A stretch of DNA of 64,000 nucleotides from Anaerolineaceae bacterium UBA1415 (lineage in GTDB: Bacteria; Chloroflexota; Anaerolineae; Anaerolineales; Anaerolineaceae), in the NCBI GenBank assembly GCA_002305635.1, contig DBPR01000004.1, positions 8,948 through 72,947 on the forward strand, in the 5' to 3' direction. Shown here piece by piece: positions 49,670-58,607 of the stretch. The position numbers and the translations under genes were made by a program. The notes under the pieces are model-generated. The model saw nothing but the letters and a program-made list of their open reading frames with translations. It made no database searches and had not been told where the DNA came from. Every line of letters begins with the position of its first letter. The first letter of the stretch is position 1.

Positions 49670-49675
49670 TACAAT
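49670..49675 (+). promoter_or_regulatory. -10-like box placing a leaderless start of the PfkB kinase
   Basis: TACAAT ends 6 nt before the ATG at 49682, and no ribosome site precedes that ATG. Transcription from it would start at or next to the AUG. The gene may therefore be read as a leaderless message. Confidence 0.4.
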
Positions 49676-49681
49676 TGAACC

Positions 49682-50620
49682 ATGATCATTACGCTCACAC
49701 CAAACCCAAGCGTCGATCGTACCTTACAGGTCAAACGACTGTTTTTTAATGAGATCCTGCGAACTGATCAAGCCCGTTTGGACTGGGGAGGAAAGGGTTT
49801 TAACGTTTCGCGTGCCTTGCGCCTTTTAAGGCAGGAAAGCCTCGCCCTGGCCTGGGTTGGGGGCGGCGCGGGCAAGATGCTTGAAGACGGCCTGAACAAA
49901 CTCGGGATAGAAACCGATTTTGTTTGGGTTGAAGAGGAAACCCGCACCAACACCATCGCACTGGAAGATGGCGGGGAATGGTATATGCGCCTTAACGAGC
50001 CTGGCCCGCATATACCGGAAACGGCTGTGCGCGAGCTGATCGATAAAACTACGCTTTACGCTCATACCGGCAATATCTGGGTTGCTTCGGGCAGCCTGCC
50101 TTTGGACGTCCCGGTCGATTTTTACGCCCGCTTATTTAAAATGCTGCAGGCAAAAGGGGTGCGCGTCTTTTTTGATTCCAATGGCGAAGCCCTCAAACTC
50201 GGCCTGGTTCAAAAACCTTATCTGGTCAGCCCTGATCTGGCAGAGGCCGAAGCCGTGGTTGGGTTTTCGATCAGGAATATCGAGGATGCCAAAAAAGCGG
50301 TTTTAAGCTTTCTGAGACTGGGCGTTGAGCATATCGCTATTTCTTTTGATCAGGGAAAGTTGGTTTTGGCCTCGCAAAAGGAAATGGTCATCGCCTCGCC
50401 GCTCAAGGTTCCCACCCGAAATATCACTGGCTCGGGCGACGCCCTGATGGCGGGGCTGGTCTATGGCTTCTCAAAGCATCACGCGCTAAAGGAAACCGCC
50501 CGCTGGGCCAATGCTTTTCGGGCTGCCTGGGTCTCCAACGCGCGCTATGAGGATATCCGGGAAGGAACAGTTGAGAACTTGTTCCACCGCGCCGAGGCGA
50601 TCTCCTTGCCGATGATTTGA
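49682..50620 (+). CDS. PfkB-family sugar kinase (1-phosphofructokinase / tagatose-6-phosphate kinase-like)
   Basis: 312 residues. The start MIITLTPNPSVDRTLQVKRL and the GGKGFNVSRALRLLRQESLA segment are typical of the LacC/FruK subgroup. The ATP/Mg region is NITGSGDALMAGLVYGFSK with the catalytic Asp in GSGD. It probably phosphorylates a fructose- or tagatose-phosphate. No ribosome site is seen upstream of the ATG, but a -10 box places transcription start near it (separate entry). Confidence 0.88.
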   Translation: MIITLTPNPSVDRTLQVKRLFFNEILRTDQARLDWGGKGFNVSRALRLLRQESLALAWVGGGAGKMLEDGLNKLGIETDFVWVEEETRTNTIALEDGGEWYMRLNEPGPHIPETAVRELIDKTTLYAHTGNIWVASGSLPLDVPVDFYARLFKMLQAKGVRVFFDSNGEALKLGLVQKPYLVSPDLAEAEAVVGFSIRNIEDAKKAVLSFLRLGVEHIAISFDQGKLVLASQKEMVIASPLKVPTRNITGSGDALMAGLVYGFSKHHALKETARWANAFRAAWVSNARYEDIREGTVENLFHRAEAISLPMI

Positions 50621-50664
50621 TGTCATGATGCCAAAAAGGAAATCGACCTATCCATAATCCCTGA

Positions 50665-51804
50665 TCAATTACTTAAAAGGAACAAGGCGAAAATCTTCAT
50701 GGTCGCGCCTAAACCATCGTCCTTATCGGCATTGGTGTTAATAAGGAAGTCCTGCATTTTTTCCAATAATTCATCATCTCTCAAAACCATCAGAGCTGGA
50801 ACCATACAAGCCAGCAGTCCAAGCCTGGTAAGATCCCCGACGTTTTCGAAAAGAGAACTACTATCATCAAGCCATTGCCCAACCATTTCTTTTATTACGG
50901 TTTGTTCATCAGATAATAGTTTGATGCTGGTGTCATCTTTGAAAAGGAGAGCGTCCAATCCAAGGTTCAGGCAAGAAAAAGCAAAATCCTTTAGATAATT
51001 GGGGTCGGAAAAGGTCGGTTCTGCTGAATTTGCCAGGCTTTTCAGGCTTGCCCAATCCTGTGAGGGGTCGTATTTCGTTAAAAAGCTAAACAAAAAAGCG
51101 CTATGAGACACAAGCTCCTGGCTTTCGGGCCTATGGAAGGTTTCAAATAGCGCCGCAAGCCTTCCCTTTAATATCTCATCATAATTAAAGCGATCCAGGT
51201 CGGGCCACTGCCTCCGAGCAGTCAAAAGGGCTATCAATACCCAGCCCTCGGCCTGGAGATCGGCTTCCAGCCTGGGAGATCGCGGCAGGTCAGGCATATA
51301 CTTCCAGCTGCTCAGATCCGGCTCGCCGTAGGCTGGGTGTGCCAAAAGGCTTGCGAAAAGCGCTTCGATTTTCTCGTGGGCATCGGGGTCCAGGTCTGCC
51401 ACCAGGGTGATAATCAGCATCGCCAGCGCCTGGGTTTGGGATGTGGCAAGCAATTGATAGCGCAAACCGCTTTTTTCGACCCCTTCGCGGACGAACAGGC
51501 TTCTCCCATCATCCCCTGCCAGGAGGTGATCCTTTTGCCAGTCAGTAAACGCATCGCTCATTGATTTCCGCAATCTACTCTTTTCGGGCGCGCTTAACTC
51601 GTTGCGCGTAGCTAAAGAAAAAGGCTCGATGCACCCACACGCTTTTGGTTTTGTAACCTTTTTTCCTTCTGGCTTTATATCGTCCTTCTTCTTGCTTTTG
51701 TTGATCAGGTAGAGCGCCAGCGCGAACAGGACAATAACACCGATCAAGCTGAGGACTAACTCAGTCAGATAACGGGCTTCTTCAGGATTGGTTTGATTGA
51801 ACAT
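50665..51804 (-). CDS. Membrane-anchored hypothetical protein
   Basis: 379 residues. One N-terminal helix (about 10-33: ELVLSLIGVIVLFALALYLI) then a basic stretch (KSKKKDDIKPEGKKVTKPKA) with CGC at 53-55 and a mainly helical cytoplasmic or extracytoplasmic body (RLGLLACMVPALMVLRDDEL). I do not recognise a domain. It lies downstream of the PfkB kinase in the opposite direction, with no neighbour suggesting a role. Confidence 0.5.
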   Translation of the reverse strand: MFNQTNPEEARYLTELVLSLIGVIVLFALALYLINKSKKKDDIKPEGKKVTKPKACGCIEPFSLATRNELSAPEKSRLRKSMSDAFTDWQKDHLLAGDDGRSLFVREGVEKSGLRYQLLATSQTQALAMLIITLVADLDPDAHEKIEALFASLLAHPAYGEPDLSSWKYMPDLPRSPRLEADLQAEGWVLIALLTARRQWPDLDRFNYDEILKGRLAALFETFHRPESQELVSHSAFLFSFLTKYDPSQDWASLKSLANSAEPTFSDPNYLKDFAFSCLNLGLDALLFKDDTSIKLLSDEQTVIKEMVGQWLDDSSSLFENVGDLTRLGLLACMVPALMVLRDDELLEKMQDFLINTNADKDDGLGATMKIFALFLLSN

Positions 51805-51894
51805 AGCCTAATCTTACCGCAAAGAACAGGTCTTCACTATCAGCAATTCTCGATCGACAAAACAGTGATTTGATCCCCTTGCGGACATCTCGTC

Positions 51895-51918
51895 TCGACC
51901 TTGTATAATGAACTTGAT
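51895..51918 (+). repeat. Second copy of the 24-bp motif with a single heptamer
   Basis: TCGACCTTGTATAATGAACT begins at 51895 and ends with a single ACTTGAT, matching 39906-39929 with one mismatch. Hairpin copy 8 lies 60 bp further on. The gap 51805-52119 holds only these two repeat features. Confidence 0.65.
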
Positions 51919-51978
51919 GCGTCTAGTCTAAGGCTGCCCGAAGGGCGGATGAGGGGTGGCACCCATCTTGCTGGTTAA

Positions 51979-52022
51979 CGTCGGATTGAAAAATATGCAC
52001 ATTATGTGCATATTTTTCAATC
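51979..52022 (+). repeat. Variable-stem hairpin repeat, copy 8 (right end altered)
   Basis: Left end CGTCGGATTGA. Arms 51984-52000 (GATTGAAAAATATGCAC) and 52006-52022 are perfectly complementary around a 5-nt loop. The right end continues CCTTTACGGG instead of CGACCTAC, so the outer end has been lost or replaced. Confidence 0.7.
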
Positions 52023-52119
52023 CCTTTACGGGCACTTTGTCATGACCTGCTAACTAACAAAATGCACCGCGAATTTATACATTGATACGCTCAGACAACC
52101 GATCAGCTTAGTAAGAAGA

Positions 52120-53835
52120 TTAATCTCCATAGCTGCAAAAGATCTCATTGGCATCGATCACAAATCCCAGATTGTGCCCAATGGTATTGACGTTGTCATC
52201 AAAGAATTGGTTATATTTTTCGTAACTCAACTCTTCCAGTGGGAATTGCTCCATTAATTCCTGATGGGCAAGGTGTTCAGCAGAGGCTTGCGACCATGAG
52301 TAATTCCAGTCCAGTCCCTGATCCTGAGGAGAATCGCTTTCAAAGCGATGTGCCCGACAAACCAGCACTTTGCTCAGGTTTACCTGTTGCTCTTTTGAAA
52401 GTTGCTGAGAATCCAGCACCTCGTAAAGATATGGAACGGCGTCATTGGACAAGCGGTTTACCAGAAGATCGTAATCAAGATCGTCTCCTGCCAGAGCGCG
52501 ATCAATGTTGGTGCGCGCGATGCTGCGGTCTATATTGACAACTGCCAGGGTCAGACTAAAGAGCGTTAGAGCAGCCAGTAAGACCAACGCCAGGCGCTTG
52601 AACTGCTTTTTCCATTCCATCACAGCCAGTGAGATCAGGATGGCAGCCAGGAAATAGATGAAGATCTTTGGCACCAAACGAATTTCGGTCTGTCCAAAAC
52701 GGGTGGTGTAAAGAAGAATGCGTTGATGCGCGGAGACCAGAACCACCATCACCTGCGCCAGAAGCAGACCTCCAAGGATCGCAAAAGTATTTCTTTGCTT
52801 CGGGCTTTCGCGGCGGGTGCAGGATGCCAGCGAATAATACAGCAAGCCAGCCAGGGAGGCAACAAATAATAATTCGACGAAACCTTTGCGCGCGTATTCC
52901 GCGTAGGTAAAGCCTGTCGAGCTGATATTGGCTTCTCCCGCAAAAAAGTACTTAAACTGAATTGCCAGGAAGAAGGCAAAGAGCAGGTTGACACTTATCA
53001 GGACAATGCTGGTTTCGGTCATGCCCAAAAAGGGCTTCCAAAGCGCTTTGTCGGGTTCGATCTTTGCCTTTCTGGCGTCATTGTTAAAAGCCAGCCAAAT
53101 CCCTGCGGATGCCACAATAGCAAAGGCAAGTGTGGACCAGAAACGGGAAGTGATGTCTTTTAGCGATTCGTTTCGCAGCCAATCCATCAGATTGCCAAGT
53201 TTGTCCTGAAAGATCAGGTCTGCGCTCGAGAAGAGCGAGATGAAGACGATCAAAACCGGCAAGGCGATCAACACGCCTTTGAGAATGCCGAAGGCGATCT
53301 TTTTATTTTTATCAGCGCCTGAACCAAGTTTGCTGTATTGCATACCCTGATGGAATAAAACAGGCAGGCCAATAAAGAAAGCAGGGATCGACATAAAAAA
53401 GGTCAGAAAATATTCACGGACGCGATATTGCCACCACTGCCCGTTGAAAAAATCTGCCACAAACAGGGTCAGCAGAATGATGGTCGCGAACATGGATATC
53501 GCGATCGTAACCCCTTCAGATCGAAAAGTTGGGATCAGGGAAGTCGCGAGCGCTATTAAAAACAGGAAAATGCTGCTCGCGTGGATCTTGTACTCCTGGA
53601 TCAGGGCGTTGACAGCCATAGTGGCGCCAACGATAAGCACGGATATCGGCCAACGTAGGCCGAGCGTCTCGAATTTCCACCATAGCAGCATTAAACCGAT
53701 CGCGGCGAGCAGGACGCTAGCAAGCGTTAGCCAGGGCTTGCTTAAGTTCAATTTTGGGAAAAGCTTGGTCGGCTGCTCCCCTGTGTTTTTTTCAATCTCA
53801 TCAGCAACGATGCTGATCTCTTTTTCGTTTTCCAT
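52120..53835 (-). CDS. DUF4173/DUF4153-type integral membrane protein
   Basis: 571 residues with many membrane helices (about 12). The segment GFTYAEYARKGFVELLFVAS is the hallmark of DUF4173; the C-terminal 170 residues are a soluble region rich in Leu, Gln and Glu (LSKEQQVNLSKVLV). Proteins of this family are large membrane proteins of unknown function. It is alone, with AAGGAGG before its ATG and a 20-bp palindrome immediately upstream that may be an operator. Confidence 0.7.
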   Translation of the reverse strand: MENEKEISIVADEIEKNTGEQPTKLFPKLNLSKPWLTLASVLLAAIGLMLLWWKFETLGLRWPISVLIVGATMAVNALIQEYKIHASSIFLFLIALATSLIPTFRSEGVTIAISMFATIILLTLFVADFFNGQWWQYRVREYFLTFFMSIPAFFIGLPVLFHQGMQYSKLGSGADKNKKIAFGILKGVLIALPVLIVFISLFSSADLIFQDKLGNLMDWLRNESLKDITSRFWSTLAFAIVASAGIWLAFNNDARKAKIEPDKALWKPFLGMTETSIVLISVNLLFAFFLAIQFKYFFAGEANISSTGFTYAEYARKGFVELLFVASLAGLLYYSLASCTRRESPKQRNTFAILGGLLLAQVMVVLVSAHQRILLYTTRFGQTEIRLVPKIFIYFLAAILISLAVMEWKKQFKRLALVLLAALTLFSLTLAVVNIDRSIARTNIDRALAGDDLDYDLLVNRLSNDAVPYLYEVLDSQQLSKEQQVNLSKVLVCRAHRFESDSPQDQGLDWNYSWSQASAEHLAHQELMEQFPLEELSYEKYNQFFDDNVNTIGHNLGFVIDANEIFCSYGD

Positions 53836-53845
53836 TATTCCTCCT

Positions 53846-53865
53846 TGACCTCACGCGTGAGGTCA
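53846..53865. promoter_or_regulatory. 20-bp perfect palindrome upstream of the DUF4173 gene
   Basis: TGACCTCACGCGTGAGGTCA, symmetric with no loop, so a protein-binding dyad rather than an RNA hairpin. It sits directly upstream of the AAGGAGG site of the minus-strand gene, a place suited to a repressor operator. The cognate regulator is not identifiable. Confidence 0.5.
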
Positions 53866-54061
53866 GCGGCGATTTGCCAAAAGATTACAAAAGCATAGCC
53901 TTGCTATCCTCTCAATAACTTTCAAAAGCTATCATGTGGGGAAAAGAAGGCTGGTGACGGGGACAAAAACGTTTATTTCAATCAAAAACGGCAGATATTG
54001 CCCAGACCTTGCTTCTTCCCAATGGCTTTGTAGAAATATAAACCAGTCTCTATTTATTTGA

Positions 54062-54067
54062 TACAAT
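54062..54067 (+). promoter_or_regulatory. -10-like box of the GH1 gene
   Basis: TACAAT, 31 nt before the ATG at 54099, with GGAG between. No clear -35 is seen. Confidence 0.35.
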
Positions 54068-54098
54068 CAGTCCATCACCTTAGATCTTTGGAGCGAAA

Positions 54099-55424
54099 AT
54101 GGCACGAGCAACATACAATTTTCCGGCAGGCTTTTTGTGGGGGTCGGCTACTGCCGCGCATCAGGTAGAGGGCAACAACACCAACAACGACTGGTGGGCG
54201 CTCGAGCAGGAACCTGGCCGGATCCAGGATGGCGACAAAAGCGGCAAAGCCTGTGACTGGTGGGGCGGCCGCTGGCGCGAAGACATGGACCGCGCGCAGG
54301 ATACCTGGCAAAACGCCCATCGTTTTTCGGTGGAATGGTCGCGCATTCAGCCCGAGATCGACCGTTGGGACGAATCGGCCCTGGATCGCTATCGCGCCAT
54401 GCTGATCGGCATGCGCGAACGTAACATCACGCCCATGATCACGCTGCATCATTTCAGCTCCCCGATCTGGCTGGCGGAGATGGGCGGCTGGGCGAATGAG
54501 GAGATCATTCCCTTGTTTGAAGCCTTCACGCGCAGAACGGTCGAAGCACTCAAGGCGCATTGTCAGCTTTGGGTCACGATCAATGAGCCAAACGTGTTGA
54601 TGAACGGAGGCTACTTGGAAGGCGTCTTTCCGCCTGCCAAAAAGGACTTCATGACCGGGTTAAAAGCGCTGGCGAACATGGTCAGAGGGCACGCGGCGGC
54701 CTATCGCGCCATCCATGAGATCCAACCCGAGGCCATGGTCGGCGTCGCTCACCATTGGCGAGGTTTCAAGGCTGCCAACCGCGGACCGCTGACTGCTTTT
54801 GTTACAAAATTGCATCATAAGGTCTTCAACGATTCCTTCGCCTACGCGCTCAAGGATGGCAAGTTTGACGCGCTCAAGCTCAAACTTGATATTCCCGAGG
54901 CAATCGGCACCCAGGACTTTGCGGGATTGAATTATTACAGCCGCGACCTTGTCAAATTTGATCTGACAAGATCAGCTGATGCCTTTGCCAGACGATATTA
55001 TCCTGAGGGAGCCGACCTTTCTGAGACGGGTTTTCTGGCCAACGACCCTGAGGGTTTCATGGAAGCCATTCGTTGGATCAATCAGTTCGATCTGCCGATC
55101 TATATCACAGAAAACGGCTGCGATGACGGCAAAGACGACTTCCGCCGACGCTATTTGCTGCAGCATTTGCACGCCATGTGGAAGATGATCAATCACAACA
55201 TCCCCATCAAAGGCTTTTTTCACTGGAGCCTGACCGATAATTTTGAATGGGAACGCGGCTGGAGCCAGAAATTCGGCCTTTGGGGGCTTGATCCTGAAAC
55301 CCAGATCCGCACCAGGCGTAAATCGGTCGATATGTACGCTGACATCTGCCGCAGCAACGCCATCACATCGGAAATCGTCGAAAAATACGCCCCGGAAGTT
55401 TACAATAAACTTTATCCGGTGTAA
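54099..55424 (+). CDS. GH1 family beta-glucosidase/glycosidase
   Basis: 441 residues, the usual GH1 size. FPAGFLWGSATAAHQVEGNN is the family N-terminal signature; WVTINEPNVLM holds the acid/base Glu and IYITENGCDDG the nucleophile Glu, and the terminal half has HWSLTDNFEWERGW for sugar binding. It hydrolyses beta-linked disaccharides or glycosides in the cytoplasm (no signal peptide). GGAGCG precedes the ATG. A promoter-like TACAAT lies upstream. The following 224 bp to cas3 hold nothing I recognise beyond a weak TATTAT at 55585. Confidence 0.93.
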   Translation: MARATYNFPAGFLWGSATAAHQVEGNNTNNDWWALEQEPGRIQDGDKSGKACDWWGGRWREDMDRAQDTWQNAHRFSVEWSRIQPEIDRWDESALDRYRAMLIGMRERNITPMITLHHFSSPIWLAEMGGWANEEIIPLFEAFTRRTVEALKAHCQLWVTINEPNVLMNGGYLEGVFPPAKKDFMTGLKALANMVRGHAAAYRAIHEIQPEAMVGVAHHWRGFKAANRGPLTAFVTKLHHKVFNDSFAYALKDGKFDALKLKLDIPEAIGTQDFAGLNYYSRDLVKFDLTRSADAFARRYYPEGADLSETGFLANDPEGFMEAIRWINQFDLPIYITENGCDDGKDDFRRRYLLQHLHAMWKMINHNIPIKGFFHWSLTDNFEWERGWSQKFGLWGLDPETQIRTRRKSVDMYADICRSNAITSEIVEKYAPEVYNKLYPV

Positions 55425-55648
55425 GCTGCACGCGCAATAGGGAAAACGGGAAGTTGTGATAAACAGGTAGTAACTCTTCGGGGATATGAGGCTTTTGCTG
55501 CATGCGAATCTTGTTGCCCGTTCTTCTGGTCAGGGTTGGGCGGCTTGTAAGGCCATCTTTTAGTTTTTCCTCAGATTAAATTTGTATTATATTTATTGCC
55601 AGTCACTTGGTTTTTCCATTTTTAAAGCTCTGCAGGGAGGTATATTTC

Positions 55649-57922
55649 GTGATAGAAGAAAATGTTGAAAGCTCTATGGTTTTCTATGCTCATTCGTTCG
55701 GCGAAGACAGGCGCGAATGGCAGCTTCTTGACGACCATCTCCAGAACACCGGCAGGATAGCTGCCAGCCTTGGGGCGCCGCTCGGTTTATCCGATCACGC
55801 CTACATCTGTGGGCGGCTGCATGACCTGGGCAAGTATACTCTCAATTTCCAGCGCCGCATTCGGGGCGAAAACGTCAAGGCTGATCACGCCACCGCTGGC
55901 GCGCAGGAAATTGTTCAGCTACTGGCGAACAGTCCCTACAGGCTGTTTGGCGATGCCTACGCCTACTGCATCGCGGGTCATCACACTGGTTTACCCGACT
56001 ATGGCACCAGCATCGACCACGAAGGTGATTCCACCTTGCTCGCGCGGTTGAAAAGGTTGCTTGATCCATACGATGCATACCGCACAGAGCTTGACCCGAG
56101 CACGCTGCCAATTGCGTCAATGCCAAAAATCATCCGCACCACCGAAAAGGGGCTGTTCTCGCTCAGTTTCTTCATCAGAATGCTTTATTCCATCCTCGTT
56201 GACGCTGATTATCTGGAGACAGAACAGTTTTACCAGCCAGGCCTCGAACGCGGCAGCGCCACAACCATCCCTGAGATACTCGAGACATTTCAAAAGCATC
56301 TTCAAAGCTTTCAGTTCCCTGAAACCCCGATCAACAAGCTGCGGGACGAGATCATGGAGGCATGCAGGCAAAAAGCGGAGCTGCCGCAGGGCTTATTCTC
56401 CCTGACGGTGCCAACAGGCGGCGGAAAAACGCTCTCTTCCATGCTCTTCGCGCTCAATCACGCCAAAAAGCACAAGCTTGAGCGTGTTATTTACGTGATC
56501 CCATACACCAGCATCATCGAGCAGAACGCCAGAGTCTTTCGCGAAGCTTTGGGCGAGGACATTATCCTTGAACATCACAGCAATTTCGACTGGGAAGACT
56601 TTTCCACCAGCGGCAAAATATCCAAAACGAGCGAGAACAGCGTGGGCGAAGAGGCGGATGACGCCATCGCGAGCAAGCTGAAGCTGGCTTCCGAAAACTG
56701 GGATATTCCGATCGTGGTGACGACCAATGTGCAGTTTTTCGAATCCCTGTTTGCTGCCCGTTCTTCGCGTTCGCGCAAGGTGCATAACATGGCAAACAGC
56801 GTCATCATTTTTGACGAAGCCCAGATCCTGCCGCTGCAATACCTGCAACCCTGCATGCTGGCGGTCGCGGAGCTGGTGCAAAACTATAAAAGCACCGCGG
56901 TGCTTTGCACAGCCACGCAGCCCGAATTGCAGCGCTTTATCCCTGAAAGCCTGAAGATCACCGAGATAACCGCTGATCCAGCGCAGCTATACAACGCTTT
57001 TAAGCGCGTGGAGCTGGTCAACCTGGGCTCGATCGAAGACGAGGAGTTAATTGAGCGACTCACCGAACATGAACAGGTGCTTTGCATCGTCAACACGCGC
57101 AAGCATGCCAACAAACTCTTTCAGCTCCTACCTAAAGAGGGGCGCTTTCACCTTTCCACGCTCATGACGCCAACGCACCGCCGTGCCGCGATTCAAACGA
57201 TCAGGGAAAGGCTTGCCCAGGGCCAGACCTGTCGGCTGGTTTCCACCCAACTGATCGAAGCAGGGGTTGACCTTGATTTCCCCGTCGGTTTTCGGGCTTT
57301 GGCAGGGCTGGATTCGATCATCCAGGCGGGTGGGCGCGTGAACCGCAACCGGCGCTGCGAAACGGGTCATCTGTACGTGTTTGAACCCATTACCGATGCC
57401 ATCAAACGCGCTCCGGGATTCATCCAGCAAACCGGTGACGTCGCGCGGCAAATTCTGCGCAGGTGGCAAGGCTCTGACCCGATCTGCCTGGACGCGATCC
57501 GCGATTATTACGAATCGCTCTACAGCATTCAGGCAAAAACAACTTTTGACAGCGCCGGGGTGCTGGCTTGTTTTGAAAAACCCAATTCGCGAGAGCTTGA
57601 TTTTGATTTCCGCAAGGCTTCCGAGCTCTTCAAACTGATCGAACAAGACACGATCGGCATTGTCGTACCCATAGACGAGAAGTCAAACATTCTGGTGGAA
57701 AAACTAAAATGGGCCCAACACCCTTCTTCCTTGTTAAGGTCTCTTCAATCATATACCGTAAATGTTTATCAACATGAGTTTCGTTTGTTGCTTGAATCCG
57801 GTAAAATTAACATGATTGACCATGTGCCTGTTCTTTTTGACCCTTACCACAACTACAATAAAGATTATGGTCTGATCGTCCCCACTTCCAGCGGTGGGGA
57901 TGCGTTATTTTTTGATAGTTAA
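55649..57922 (+). CDS. cas3: Cas3 helicase-nuclease, type I-C
   Basis: 757 residues starting at GTG 55649, chosen because GGGAGG lies 8 nt upstream; a later ATG (55676) and an earlier TTG (55607) are alternatives. The HD nuclease domain occupies the first 200 residues (HDLGKYTLNFQRR; ADHATAGAQ; CIAGHHTGLPDYG). The helicase follows: TGGGKTLSS, VIPYTSIIEQN, IFDEAQ (DExQ box), CTATQPEL, STQLIEAGVDLDFP. The HD-helicase fusion is the usual type I-C form. It degrades DNA after Cascade binds target. First gene of the cas operon. Confidence 0.93.
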   Translation: MIEENVESSMVFYAHSFGEDRREWQLLDDHLQNTGRIAASLGAPLGLSDHAYICGRLHDLGKYTLNFQRRIRGENVKADHATAGAQEIVQLLANSPYRLFGDAYAYCIAGHHTGLPDYGTSIDHEGDSTLLARLKRLLDPYDAYRTELDPSTLPIASMPKIIRTTEKGLFSLSFFIRMLYSILVDADYLETEQFYQPGLERGSATTIPEILETFQKHLQSFQFPETPINKLRDEIMEACRQKAELPQGLFSLTVPTGGGKTLSSMLFALNHAKKHKLERVIYVIPYTSIIEQNARVFREALGEDIILEHHSNFDWEDFSTSGKISKTSENSVGEEADDAIASKLKLASENWDIPIVVTTNVQFFESLFAARSSRSRKVHNMANSVIIFDEAQILPLQYLQPCMLAVAELVQNYKSTAVLCTATQPELQRFIPESLKITEITADPAQLYNAFKRVELVNLGSIEDEELIERLTEHEQVLCIVNTRKHANKLFQLLPKEGRFHLSTLMTPTHRRAAIQTIRERLAQGQTCRLVSTQLIEAGVDLDFPVGFRALAGLDSIIQAGGRVNRNRRCETGHLYVFEPITDAIKRAPGFIQQTGDVARQILRRWQGSDPICLDAIRDYYESLYSIQAKTTFDSAGVLACFEKPNSRELDFDFRKASELFKLIEQDTIGIVVPIDEKSNILVEKLKWAQHPSSLLRSLQSYTVNVYQHEFRLLLESGKINMIDHVPVLFDPYHNYNKDYGLIVPTSSGGDALFFDS

Positions 57923-57940
57923 TTTCAAAAGGAGGATCTA

Positions 57941-58606
57941 ATGAGCTTTGGTATCACTGTCCGGGTAAAGGGGGATTACGCCCTCTTCACCCGCCCTGAG
58001 ATGAAGGTCGAGCGCGTCAGTTATGATGTTATCACCCCTTCAGCTGCCAGGGGAATTATCGAAGCGGTCTATTGGAAGCCAGCCATCCGCTGGGTGATCG
58101 ACCGTATCCACGTGCTGAACCCCATCCAGTTCACCAATGTTCGCCGCAACGAGGTCGGAGAAAAGGCATCGTTCGCGACAGCAAAGTCGCTGATGAGGGG
58201 CAGCAGCCAAAACGACTTCTTTTTGGACGTATTGTCTTCCCGCCAGCAACGGGCTGCCATGGTCTTGCGGGATGTCGAATATGTCATCGAAGCCCACTTT
58301 GAAATAGTGCCTGAAAAAGCTGGTGAGGGCGATACGCCTGAAAAGCACTACAACATTGCCCTCAGACGATTGCGAAAGGGGCAGCATCACGCTCAACCCT
58401 GTCTTGGCACAAGGGAATTTGCTGCCAATGTTTCCATCCTTGAGAATGAGTCTATTCCCGTAAGCCAGTTGATCGGCGAAAATGACCTTGGCTGGATGCT
58501 CTATGACATGGATTTCAGCGATCCTGAAGACATCAAACCGATCTTTTTCCGGGCAATCATGGTGGATGGCATCCTCGATCTGCGGGATGCCCTGAAAGCG
58601 AGCTGA
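57941..58606 (+). CDS. cas5: Cas5c (Cas5d), crRNA-processing subunit
   Basis: 221 residues. VRVKGDYALFTRPEMKVERV followed by SYDVITPSAARGIIEAVYWKPAI is the typical Cas5 N-terminus of subtype I-C. In I-C this protein replaces Cas6: it cuts the pre-crRNA and keeps the repeat-derived tag. No cas6 is present, in agreement. AAGGAGG precedes the ATG. It lies 18 nt after cas3, and cas8c starts 1 nt after its stop. Confidence 0.93.
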   Translation: MSFGITVRVKGDYALFTRPEMKVERVSYDVITPSAARGIIEAVYWKPAIRWVIDRIHVLNPIQFTNVRRNEVGEKASFATAKSLMRGSSQNDFFLDVLSSRQQRAAMVLRDVEYVIEAHFEIVPEKAGEGDTPEKHYNIALRRLRKGQHHAQPCLGTREFAANVSILENESIPVSQLIGENDLGWMLYDMDFSDPEDIKPIFFRAIMVDGILDLRDALKAS

Positions 58607-58607
58607 G

